Assembly (NCBI GenBank): GCA_009739215.1
Contig: VSJF01000012.1
Span: forward strand, 248,001 to 312,000
Direction of reading: 5' to 3'
Origin: Floccularia luteovirens
Taxonomy: Eukaryota; Basidiomycota; Agaricomycetes; Agaricales; Squamanitaceae
Length of the DNA stretch: 64,000 nucleotides
Position numbers and translations under genes: made by a program. Positions 47,001-57,527 of the stretch are shown here, piece after piece; the stretch's first letter is position 1, and every line of letters starts with the position of its first letter. The notes under the pieces were generated by a model, which was not told the DNA's origin, did not search any database, and saw only the letters and a list, made by a program, of their open reading frames with translations.

Positions 47001-48672
47001 ACTTTAATATTGTCAGGTGGTACTCCATCTCCCCCGATTCCTCAAGCATCTACAGAGCTCCCTGCAGAAGCAGAAGAGCAGAAAGATGCGGAACAAGCGA
47101 GACGTCAAACGATTGCAGACCGAATGGCGAAGTTGGGTGGAATCAAGTTCGGAGCAGCCCCGCTTCCCAGTGTAATCAGTAAACAATCCGCTCAGCAGCA
47201 TGAAGAAGGTTCTGCTGCTCAATCTATTGACGTGACAGGAGAGACTGCTGAGGTGGATGAGGAGGAAGAAGAACGTGCTAGGAAAGAAAGGATAGCTGCT
47301 AAGCTTTCTACCATGGGTGGGATGAGGATTGGAATGATGCCTATGGGTGTACATCAGCCGCGTCCTCATGTCCCGCAAGAAAAGATCCCAATTTCGTCCG
47401 GTGTCCAGCAACGAGCAACACCTCCCACCCGGCCTCCGCCTGCCACACAACAAATTGAGACGGATTCGGAGAAGGAGAATTCAGAAGACGGGGTGAAAGT
47501 CGAAGCAGAGGAGAGCGAGATAGAGGAAGTTGGTTATGAAGAAGTACAAGAGGAAGAGGCGCCACCTATACCCTCTCGTTCTGGCAGGCAGGTTTCCGGA
47601 TCGGGATTCTCCTCTCACAATCGTGAATCAACTGGTGGTTCTACTCAGGGATATCCTCCCGTTCCAATGACACGCCCACCTGTACCTTCTGGTCAAAAAA
47701 GGTCGAGTGTACAAACAACTTCAAGTGGACATCCAGTCATCAGGAAGCAAACCGGCGAGTCGGATGCTTCTGCTCAACGTAGACCGTCAATCCAAAGAGG
47801 AGGTCAGTCGGAATACGTTATGGTAGAAGAACCAAGGACAATTGAACAAGAAGATATCTCGCCACCTTCACGCTCAGCAACTGGTGGTCGTGCCCCTCCT
47901 TCACGTACTATGCCACCCCCACCCCCACCATCTCAAGATCCCAGTGATAGTATTTCTTCACCATGGGAGCTGCCCTCTATTCCTCGTCCAACTATAGATT
48001 TTGGGCCAGATGCAGACTTGTCACTTTCGTGGACCGATGCTGCTGACCCTTCAGCAGAACAGCCCCGTGCGCCAGCTGCTGCACCAGCCCCTGTCACGGC
48101 TCCAGTCCCAATCCCAAAGTCTCCGGAAGAATTACACATGAACTCTGATGAACTCATCGCGGTATGGGGTCGCGTCGGTGTGCAGATATGTGAGGTTGCA
48201 ACAACATTATTCGACAAGTCGCGTAAAGGTCTTATCGGGGATGGGACCTATCCAGGTTTTGTGGATGCTGTTCTTGCTGAGGTTCCAAATGCTGTGCAAT
48301 ATGGTGAACATTGGCATGGCTATGGATATGCTGTCTATGTTCAATCTGGGAGTGTTGTTCAGAAGCGAGTAAGCGATATCATGCCTGGGGATATAGTGGA
48401 ACTTGTGGATGCGCGTTTGAAAGGTCACAAGGGATTACAGACGTATCATCAAGAGGTTGGTGGAGGTGGTGAGCGTGTTGTAGGAATTATTAGCGAGTTT
48501 GAGCCGAAGAAGAGTAAAGTACGGGTTTTCCAGGCAAACAAACATGTCGGCCAACAGGTATGTATTCACTGTCTAATTATTTTTCAAAGGTTGATTTTGT
48601 TTCGTAAAGACAGTGGAAGCAGTTAGTTACAGGCTTGAAGATTTAAAGAGTGGAACAGTGAAGGTGATTTGA
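44085..48672 (+). CDS. BBC1: Bbc1/Aim3-like actin-patch protein (one frame break near the start)
   Basis: The N-terminus MSDQPETPPKPKPGSLRDRI is Pro-rich. A T at about 44163 breaks the frame between IAAFEKS and AAAPATAGPVPAPRPKP. The rest reads through exons to 44851, about 44908-44991, about 45051-45950, about 46032-46900, about 46955-48558 and about 48610-48672. Long acidic and Ser-rich disorder carries four copies of the motif R-x-x-I-A-x-R-(M/L)-A-(K/R)-(L/M)-G-G at about 44641, 45591, 47097 and 47280. The C-terminal 180 residues (VWGRVGVQICEVATTLFDKS, PNAVQYGEHWHGYGYAV, IMPGDIVELVDARLKGHKG, VGIISEFEPKKSKVRVFQAN, YRLEDLKSGTVKVI) match the conserved domain shared by Bbc1 and Aim3, proteins of cortical actin patches that tune type I myosin and Arp2/3. 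No SH3 domain is visible. Confidence 0.75.
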
Positions 48673-49167
48673 TTTTTTCTCTTTCATGTTTTTTTTTTCG
48701 CTGAAGCAAGTTTCGAAGGTTTATCGCGTTTTGGAAGTATAATAACAAGGTCTCGAATCTTGGGTGTCACAAAAAACGCTCTTCAGCAGTTTTCATTGTA
48801 ATAAATATAGTTTGTTGGTTTCTTATCATACTCCGGATCTCTGTGGATAGCATCAAACATACATACATTTTCTTTGTCTTTCAGAACAGTTGCATTTCAT
48901 TTCATTATTTAAGGAGAAAAAATTCCAGTTGTTCAATTCAATCCATTATTCCCTACAAAAACAAAGCTTGTCCTTCATTAAGACTATATACCGACAACCA
49001 AAGAAAGCAAAGGACAAGTTGCCAAGAAAAACTGGTACGGAAAAACTTGTACTTGAAGGAGATCTCAAGGGATATTAGTGGCTACGCCTTCCGAGAACCA
49101 GCGTGCGTAAGGGAAGGAGTGATTTCACTCACAGGGTTTAGAAAGTCAATACACAAAACACGGAAAT

Positions 49168-50043
49168 TCATTTAACAAGGGCCCTTACACCTGTGCCTGT
49201 GTCTTTAAGACTTGGCTTAGACACTTTTTGAAGTTCTTTTTCGTATGCCGCTAAGTCAGGAATGCTAAGTTAGTACTGTATCAACCTGGTAGGGAGGGTA
49301 ATATTTACTCAATGGCTCCAAGGTCGAGTTCAATTTGGGCTTCTTTGAAGGATGATGTTGATCGGTGGTTTTGATTGAATTGGTATCTGATTTTTGCATA
49401 TTAGAGTCAGGAGGAGGACGCTTGCCACGATTTTTCTAGTAATAAAATTTAATTAGATATGTTAGATGTGTATTTTTTTGAAGAGGGCATTCATTGTACT
49501 TACAAAACGATTATCAAACTGTTTCTTCCTGAAACACAAAATTGGATGAGTTAAAGACATGACGTCATGACGATAAATGACCTCTCCAGTGCTTCTTGTT
49601 GCTTCGTCTTCTCTTCTAATTCCTATTTATGCAAGAATAGAAGTGGTGAGTGGAGTTGAACTTTCCATGGCGCAGGTGTATCAAGGGATGTAACAAATGA
49701 GGAAAAGAATAAATAATTGGTGGGTATACTTTATACATAAATAACGTGTATACGAGTATGAATGGTGACGTGGGTAGTATAAACATACCTTCTTACTGCG
49801 CTGTAACCGCTCGAGGAAGGAGCCATCGTTGGAGAATACGTTGACAGGCTTTATTTTAGGCTTCGGTGGGGCATCCTGTTTGGTTGCAGGTGGTGTAACA
49901 CTCTTGCGGGGCGTCACAGAATAATCATACTTGGTCGAAATGGATGACGACGAAGAGGGAGACGACATATATATTGGGAGAATGCTTACCCCATTAAACT
50001 GGATGGGAGATGCGTGGCCGCTGTTTGACTGGGGAGTAGACAT
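49168..50043 (-). CDS. Coiled-coil, basic protein of unknown function
   Basis: Start at 50043: MSTPQSNSGHASPIQFNGVS, then a Ser/Pro-rich part and NVFSNDGSFLERLQRSKK. Small exons follow with good splice sites: ELEEKTKQQEALER, KKQFDNRF, KNRGKRPPPDSNMQKSDTNS and a last exon YEKELQKVSKPSLKDTG...ALVK ending with TGA at 49168-49170. The whole has about 185 residues, with a charged helical centre (ELEEK...RKKQF) and a basic end. I did not recognise a family. The chained small exons and consistent coding bias support a real gene. It is divergent from the plus-strand gene at 50506, with a 460-base promoter between. Confidence 0.6.
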
Positions 50044-50505
50044 GAGAGATAGAGTGGAAGATGTGTACAGTACTTACTCTGGAATTTTCTGGTACTGTGG
50101 CTGTGTTAACCTTTAGTTTTACACAAGGACAAATCAACAATTTATTTAGCTATTAATTTGTACAAACGATAATTGCATATAATTGTCGTCGACGTGGTTA
50201 GAAGACCTGTACGATTCAAAAATGTCAATGAAATCAAGTACAATATGATCAAGGTTTCCTCATGAAACACGATTTTAAAAAACTGAAAACATTCCTGTTC
50301 CTTGCGTGAAATGAACGCGATAATCACCCACGCCGTTGCGTGCAGGCTCGTCGCGTGCATTAAATCGACCCCGCTGTCAAGGCTGCTGCTGCTGAGGCTA
50401 CGATATTCATCCCTCCACCCCCACATCTCCATGTATCTTGTACCTTTCACTTCTTCCGCGACTGCATTGAACGTTAATAAAATAAACTTGTTACGAGCCC
50501 TGAGT

Positions 50506-51244
50506 ATGTCTTCCTTTCTTCATCTCGTAATTGAACAAACATTGACTAGTTTGTCCTTGGTTGCGTCTTTCTTGCATTAGAAGGATCTTTGCAGCAGATA
50601 TTGGAGGCGATTATGCGGTTCGTCAGAGACGTAACGTTGGCAAAGCTGGGTGAGTGGTTCGTTCCTAGTCATGGCTTCGGATTCTGCACAACTTATGCCT
50701 ATCATATAGGATATTATATCTTTCAAGTCCCGTCGGAGTGGGTTGTAGAAGTGTTGAAGCAATGTTATTCCTTCTGTGAGTCTTCCAACCATCTACATAC
50801 ACTCAGACGCCAATGATGTGCCACCAGCGCTTGCCCATCCCCACGTCGTACATATCTCCACTCTCTCAATATTCTTTGGCCCAATCATCATCCTTGTCCC
50901 CTTTCTTTTGCTCCATGAACTACTCATCGCGCTCCTATTGAATCTCAGCCTCATATTTCACGGGCTGGTCTCCAGTACGTACTTTGTTCAACACCCTTCA
51001 CTCTTCACTTTTTTCTTACGCAGCTACTTGGGGATTAGTTGACTATGTTTACACTTGGCTCCAAGAACAACTTTCAGATTCACGCGAATCTATTTTCTCA
51101 TATGTCGATCGTACATCCACAACATACAACAAATGGACATCAGAGTATTACTCATTACTCATATTTCGCCTCGTTGCAGGTACAATTGGTATGATTATCG
51201 TAGTAGGCATGTGGATTGGGTGGTTGGATCATTCGTGGATCTAG
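50506..51244 (+). CDS. Small multi-pass membrane protein, unknown
   Basis: A chain of five exons can be joined with GT-AG ends: MSSFLHLVIEQTLTSLSL, QQILEAIMRFVRDVTLAKLG, YYIFQVPSEWVVEVLKQCYS, then a hydrophobic exon (STLSIFFGPIIILVPFLLLH and ELLIALLLNLSLIFHGLVS), and the last exon TWGLVDYVYTWLQEQLSDSR to RLVAGTIGMIIVVGMWIGWL and the stop at 51242-51244. Two or three membrane segments are clear. I recognise no domain. Length would be about 200 residues. Exon borders are inferred, mainly from consensus sites and continuity of frame. Confidence 0.55.
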
Positions 51245-51432
51245 AAAATTATTTAGAGAATATGTTGATGGTAATTAATTACCAGTGCTTGGATATCTGG
51301 GAACCAGAATATAATATTGCAGCTAAAGATTTCCAAAAATTGGACTTGAACTGAGTGCGGGTCGAGTTGGATAAGTACATAAATCCAGAGCAACGGGTTA
51401 CAGAGATGAAAACAAAGACAAAGGGACAAAGT

Positions 51433-53248
51433 TTATTCCTTGTGCTTCTTCTTTTCTTTTTTCTCTTTCTTTTCTTTCTTTTCCTTTTTTTCTTTCTTCC
51501 CTTTCGAAGGCGATTCATCACCCTATTAAAGTAGACTATCAGCACATTTCCTGTCTCAAAACACTGCATAATCTTACCTCTACCAGAGCTTCAGCTTTTG
51601 CTTTTTCCTTTTTGGCTTTCTTGAGAGCCTTTTTCTCCTCTTTCGACAACTTGACCTTCTTCACGGATTCTCCTTCATCATCGTCCTCATCAACATCCAT
51701 CGCATCGGCTTTTCTCTTTTTCTTCTTTTCCTTACGCGGAGTTGCCTCTAGCGTGGTGAAAGCGGGTTCTTCCATGTTAACATCGCCGTCCTGATCTTCC
51801 ATAGCAAGTTCCTCCATAACTTTGCTTATAACATCTACATTCTTAGAGGGTGGTGCGCCGGTTTCGAAGAAATTTAGACGCTCTTCCACTTGGGCTCTTA
51901 GCGCTTCGCCAAATTTTGGTGTGGGATTGTCTGCGTTGACATTAGTAAAGCAAAAGATAGATTTTAGGAACCATACCAGAGTAACAATCAATACGTGAAG
52001 CTATTGAGCATTTGTTGGCAAGGAAACGGGAGATACGACCCTTGTGCTTCGGCCCTGCTCTTCCAATGAAGGATGAATGATACAAGAGTCCATACTATTA
52101 AGTAGCGATCAGCACAGTTCTAATTTCTACATGTTGTGACATACCTTGGGTGTGTTCCCTTTGGTTTTTAGCGCTCTAAAAAGAGCTTTCTCTGCTCCAA
52201 GGATCTGAACAGTACTGGCAGGGTATTTACTTAGATTCGTCAAGCTGCCAGCATGGCTGATGAGTCGGGCACCAACTCTCTCTCCCAGAAGGGCAGTCAA
52301 ACTAGGTGCGACGGAATTCATCTTTTCTGCAAGATAAGATACAAGTGATTGTCGGTATTCTGACAGTGACACTACTCGTGTAGCAAATGCTGAGATATTG
52401 AGCATGTCAATGTCCGATAATGATGAGCCCATAGAACCTCGGGCTGCATCAAGGATATTTTGAGCGAGTGTTGAATCGTCACCTATAATTGCCGCCAGGT
52501 CTGGGAGTTTATCCTCATCCAAAGTGTCTTTATCGCCAATAAATTTAGCGACGCGAGCATACTGATGATTGTCCGTCACGAGTCTGACAAGCTCTGGAAA
52601 ATGATACCCGTACCACTCCCGAATGCGCATCGAAAATAGATTGACATCCTTATCGAGTTGGTCGAGAAGAGCGATGGCTTGTATAATCATGTTATCAATA
52701 CGGTTGACGTTGAACTTCAGTTTGGCGCGCGAATACGAGTGGCCAAGTCCAAGTTGAGCTTTTTTGAGGTCGTCGGTTTGAAGGCCTTTCAAGAGCTTGC
52801 TCGCATGTAGGCGAATACCGCGTAAGAGGTCCTGTACTGTTTCCGAGTTGGAGACATCGTATCCCAAAGTAGCTTTTATGGTGGCCCCGAGGTTATTGTC
52901 TCCGACAGCAAGCACTACTTTCGATTTCTTTGAAGTTTTAGACAGATTAAGCTCCAGAAGATCTCTCAAGTAGTCATTGAGGATGCCTTTCATTAGGGGT
53001 TCAGTTTGGAATAAGGGAAAGGAGACATAGTAATTATACACACCTTCTGAAACATCATTGATATTCTCCAATGCTTGCGCTGCACTTTTGAAAGGCGAGA
53101 AACTCATCAAAGACACCATTTTCCCAAACGTCGCCAGGTTATTGATGGACTGTTGCATTGCCAAAGACTTGGATGCAATGTCCTCCGTGAGTTTAACCTC
53201 AAAGATTGCATAGCCAGACGCAGACTCGAAAAGTGCGTGTGTGATCAT
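51433..53248 (-). CDS. NOP56: NOP56, box C/D snoRNP core protein
   Basis: Start [20 protein letters not shown] at 53248, the Nop56/58 N-terminal domain. [20 protein letters not shown] is a Nop56 feature. The coiled-coil and Nop domain follow: [72 protein letters not shown], then [20 protein letters not shown] and [20 protein letters not shown]. Introns at about 52095-52143, about 51920-51975 and about 51525-51580 lead to exons with [39 protein letters not shown] and a Lys/Glu-rich tail ([11 protein letters not shown]) ending at 51433. Nop56 pairs with Nop58, fibrillarin and Snu13 to guide 2'-O-methylation of rRNA in the nucleolus. The frame is intact in all exons. Confidence 0.92.
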
Positions 53249-54406
53249 GTTTTTTGACGACTTTTTCGTCGCTGTCGCGAATGATGATCACCACGAAAAC
53301 GAAACTTTTTTTGATTTCCATATTTGGGTGAACTAGGTCACAGTCTGTGACAGCATGTTATCCGGACTTTGAGTGGTTTCCACTAATAACGTTCAGCAGT
53401 GCAATCTCATTCCGCCGCAACTGAAATGGACTCGCAACCGCACCAGAATTTCGAAATGCGGATCACTGGATGAGCCGTACGAGCTTCAATATGAACAGTT
53501 TGGGGCAAAAAATAACCCGAAAAATATGCTAGAATGTATGTAGCTGACGCTAGAAAGCTATTCTTCCAGAGAACCATTGCGCCTTGTATCAACATTTTTT
53601 GGTATGGCGCGTGCTATTGTTGATTCATCCTGCCTTCGAATATATGCTTGGCGACGTGGTATTGAAGAAAATAACTGTTCCTCGTCACTCCCTTTAGGAA
53701 AAAAGCATGTTGAATGAAAAGTGGAATGACATTACGCATCTCAAGATCTAGAAGAAGTATAGATCACCCATCCTGCCCACATCAAAGTCGCATTTTCATC
53801 ACTTTCCTACCTACCGAAAGGAATGTAAGGACACCACTTATTGAAGACTAATATCTTATCGTGTTCAGAAAAAAGGTTCAGCGAAACGTCCAGCTATGAA
53901 ACACAATGACGCAACTCTATCGGGACGTGCAAAATTGGCTAGAAGCTACCATGCCATCTTGTATCAAAATCCATCGTGTCCGCTAAATGCAGATTGCGGC
54001 AGCTGTATAATGTTAGAAGCGTTATTACATCCATGCATACCTAGTTGATAACCATCTAGCCAAGGCTTAAATAATCTGGTGCGTTTTAACTTGTAGTTCT
54101 AGCGTGCGAACATGTTGGTTGAGCACTCTCTTCCATTTCAGGTTGATAAAAAGAATGATGCACTAGCTACTTGTCAGTTATTTATTCCAGAGGTGACTTC
54201 TATAAAACCAGGATCTCAAATTCCAGTTTTTGTTCAGAGTCTTTCTTCAGAAAACTTACGCTCTCATCTGAACAAATACTCAAACGGGCCATAAGTATCT
54301 CTAGCCCGACGCAAAAAATTCCAATACAAAGCCAAGGTATGTTTTTTTTCCCTCCCAAGTTTCCATGTAAACAGAACGCAACACTTATATTCTTAGTCAG
54401 TTGAAT

Positions 54407-54832
54407 ATGAAACCTACCCTCACAGTCACCGTACTTTTCGGGACGCTCTTCGCCAGTTGCATTGCAGCACCACTAGAGATCGGGGATAATGGTGTCAGCC
54501 ACATTGCTCTCAACTATCATTCCGGTATTCAAGACGAAGGCTATAATCTGAGACACGGGATCTACCACTACATCAGACAGGGTGGTCTTTTAGGTACCTT
54601 ATTAGGAGAACACCCCGGGGGCCATAAGGGTCAGGGTGACGGCGGCGGTAATACATCTCCTCCAGCTGGAGCGGGTGGCAATCCAGCACCTGAGGGATCG
54701 GTACCAGTACCGGCACCAGTACCAGCACCAGCACCGGCACCAGCACCAGCACCAGCACCAGAATCAGCACCAGCACCAGCACGTAGACCATTACAACTAG
54801 AAGATATATCTGATCTCCTTGGGATTGCTTAG
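54407..54832 (+). CDS. Small secreted Ala-Pro-rich protein
   Basis: MKPTLTVTVLFGTLFASCIA followed by APLEIG is a clear signal peptide (cleavage after CIAA likely). The mature part of about 120 residues has a Gly-rich segment (GGHKGQGDGGGNTSPPAGAG) and then a Val/Ala-Pro repeat encoded by a minisatellite of GCACCAGTACC-like units at about 54700-54785 (PVPAPVPAPAPAPAPAPAP). It ends LQLEDISDLLGIA. No cysteines occur in the mature chain, so it is not a typical cysteine-rich effector. It is paralogous to the gene at 57159. Function is unknown; a cell-wall or extracellular role is plausible for Pro-rich secreted proteins. Confidence 0.7.
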   Translation: MKPTLTVTVLFGTLFASCIAAPLEIGDNGVSHIALNYHSGIQDEGYNLRHGIYHYIRQGGLLGTLLGEHPGGHKGQGDGGGNTSPPAGAGGNPAPEGSVPVPAPVPAPAPAPAPAPAPESAPAPARRPLQLEDISDLLGIA

Positions 54833-55748
54833 TGCTGGCGGGCGAGGGAGATTGGTCCTGGATAGTGCAGAGATGGATGTTGAAGTGATGTAATTTTTCC
54901 AACTTGCTGAAATTCTAGATATCGACTACGTTATGCTACCAAGTTATCCTGTTAGCCTGTGTAATATGAGTGCTTTGATCATGATGTATAAGAACTCGAA
55001 TGTTTTTGTCGATTCGTTAAGTAAATTACCCAAGATATACAATACACAACTGGAAGAGCCATTGTGAGGGCTTGAAGAGCAAAGCCACAGGGACATCCTG
55101 GACTTGTGTAGATAGTAACGTGAGTGGGACTGAAAAATAATTTCAGCGTGTTGTGTCGCACATAATTATTTCTAATACACACATGGGTGAACATCACATG
55201 CTATGATCAAAACACCTAGGCTGTAAGTAGACTCGTATATCTTAGAAGGACACTTCTGTGAATTATTCATGTCAAACATCGTTGAAGCAGGCCTAGAGCC
55301 ACTGTGGTAGGTAACCATACATTTTATTTCTCAGCTAGAATTACACTCAGAATTAACTAATAACGCTTAGTGCTCAGAGGTAATTTTTTCGTGCCAGTGA
55401 GGTGGAGCTGTGGTGACACTGATTTTCGTAATTATAAATCTTGTGTCAACATTTTTTTTGGTATGGCGCTTGACTCATGTTGTCGATTCATCCTGTCTTC
55501 GAACACTAGTATATGCTTGGCGACATTGGTTATGTTGAAGACAATAATTGTTCCTCGCAGCTCCACCAGCTGTAAGTCAAAGGAAAAAGCATGTTGAATG
55601 GAAAGTGGAATGCCATCATGATTACACATCAAGTCCGCTCTAGATCTAGAAGTCATGTACTATAGATCAATTATCTTACCCACATCCGAGTCGCATTTTC
55701 ATCACTTTCCTACCCACTAACATATTAGGGGACCATGTCAATGGTACT

Positions 55749-55877
55749 ATGGTACCTTCTCCAGCTGGAGCGGGCAGTAACCCAGCACCTAATCCTAATG
55801 GACCGGTACCACCACCACCACAACCACAACTACCAACTGGAATAACAGACCCCTCTGATCTGTCTACCGTCGACTAA
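55749..55877 (+). pseudogene. Truncated middle copy of the secreted Pro-rich protein
   Basis: The frame MVPSPAGAGSNPAPNPNGPV and PPPPQPQLPTGITDPSDLST ends at TAA 55875-55877. It matches the C-terminal half of the 54407 gene (SPPAGAGGNPAPEGSVPVPA...DISDLLG) but has lost the signal peptide and N-terminal half, so it is probably a remnant. Confidence 0.6.
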
Positions 55878-57158
55878 TACTTACGGGGAAGGATATAATC
55901 CCAACTTGCGGAGAAGGATGTCAAAGTGATACCGTGACAATCCTACAGAAGATTCGAAATATTTACTACGTTTATACTAGAATAAGTGTTCTGCCCGTGA
56001 TGTACAAATATTTTGTTGATTCATTACCCAAAAATACAATACAAAATCAGAGCCATTACGTGAAGACTTGAAGAGAAAAATTGTTCTTATGGGTGCGGCT
56101 AAATTCAACGTCATACGTATACATGCAGGTGTCTACAGATTGATCAATGAACGTCACAGTTTGTGATGGTATTTCAGAAGAACACTTCTCAGGTCAAGTA
56201 TCAGCAGAGCCATTGCAGTGATATGCAACTAGAATTCCGTTCAGGGTGAATAATCACGCCCAGCAATGCAACCTGATTTCGCCACAACTACACCCGCTGC
56301 AACACTAAACAGAATCTTGAAATGCGGATCACAAGATGAGCCATACTCCATAATATGAACAATTCGGGGCAGATAACACAATAGCAGCCCCAAAAAGATA
56401 GCTGACGCTAGGAAGTTCTCCATCACGTCTTGAGACGGCTTTTGTGTTAATATTTTTTAGGTGTAACGTATAATATTATTGATTCATCTTATCTTCGAAT
56501 ATATGCTTGGCGACATAGTATTGAAGAAAGTAACCTTTCCTCATAACTCCACCAGCTTTACTCTGCAGTAGGTCTGTGAAAAAAATACTCAGTGCGTTGA
56601 ATGAACAGCACTGGTATGTTATTGGGCGTCAAGCTTCAAGTCTGGTCCAGATCTAGAAGGAGCAACAAAAATATATCAGACTAACCACTAACACCCAGGT
56701 ATTGTAACATTCTAGCCACGTTGACCAACGAAGCAACCTGTATTGGAGCCTGCAAGCTTGACTAAAAGTGAGCATACTATCTCCTATTAAACTCCATAAT
56801 ATCCACTAACTGCATAAACTACCGCAGCTGCATAGCGTCAAACTTGTTACCACACTGGTACATATCTAGACTATAGCCAAGACTTTAACAACCTGATATG
56901 TTTTAACCTGTGGTTCTAGCTGTCAAAATTGTTGATTTTTCTATTTTCAGGTTGACAAAAAAAATGATTCGTTGGTTACTGCTAGTTTTGAAATGGCACT
57001 ACTCACCAGAGATGAAGTCTATAAAATCAGAGGTACAAATTCCAGCTTTGGCTCAGGCTCTCGTCTGAACACAACTTCACAAAAAAAAACAGGAGCTAAG
57101 GTATTCCCTCCCCGCACATATCCATACAACGAATACTTATATTGTTCGGTCAGTAAAT

Positions 57159-57527
57159 ATGAAATCCGCTCTCACAATCACCGTACTTGCAGCGACGCTC
57201 TTCGCAAGTAGCATCGCAACACCACTAGCTATCAGACAGGGTGATGTTTCTGACGACTCAGAAAATGCAAGTGGAGTTTCAATTATAGATGGAGTCTTAA
57301 GGGGTACAAGTGGCCTCGTTGGTGGTGGCCTCTTGGGAGGCATTGGTGGGGACAGTTCTGGTGGCGAAGGTAGCGTTACACCTCCCCCAACTGGAGCGAG
57401 TGGCAGCCCAGGACTCGATGGAACGACAGGACCAGTCGGAGCAACTGGGGCGACAGGGCCGGCTGCAAGCGCTCCGGGGGTTAATGCACCTGGGGGAAAT
57501 GGAAATAAACCCCAAGTAATGCAGTGA
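57159..57527 (+). CDS. Small secreted Gly-rich, collagen-like protein
   Basis: The signal peptide MKSALTITVLAATLFASSIA is closely similar to that of the 54407 gene, followed by TPLAIRQGDVSDDSENASGV. A Gly-rich linker (GLVGGGLLGGIGGDSSGGEG) leads to SVTPPPTGASGSPGLDGTTG and PVGATGATGPAASAPG, short collagen-like Gly-X-Y repeats. It ends QVMQ at 57527. The total is 122 residues with no mature cysteines. It and the Ala-Pro-rich paralogue share their secretion signal and flanks but have exchanged their repeat region, a pattern seen in fast-changing surface proteins. Function is unknown. Confidence 0.7.
   Translation: MKSALTITVLAATLFASSIATPLAIRQGDVSDDSENASGVSIIDGVLRGTSGLVGGGLLGGIGGDSSGGEGSVTPPPTGASGSPGLDGTTGPVGATGATGPAASAPGVNAPGGNGNKPQVMQ

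Noticed and set aside
53407..53595. Minus-strand hydrophobic ORF with a relative at 56241-56426
   Set aside because: Its recurrence follows from duplication of the whole block; the two versions differ by indels and lack any conserved motif, so coding is unlikely.
54573..54902. Minus-strand Val/Leu-rich ORF resembling a membrane protein
   Set aside because: It is antisense to the Ala-Pro repeat of the secreted protein; the hydrophobic string is a by-product of the minisatellite.
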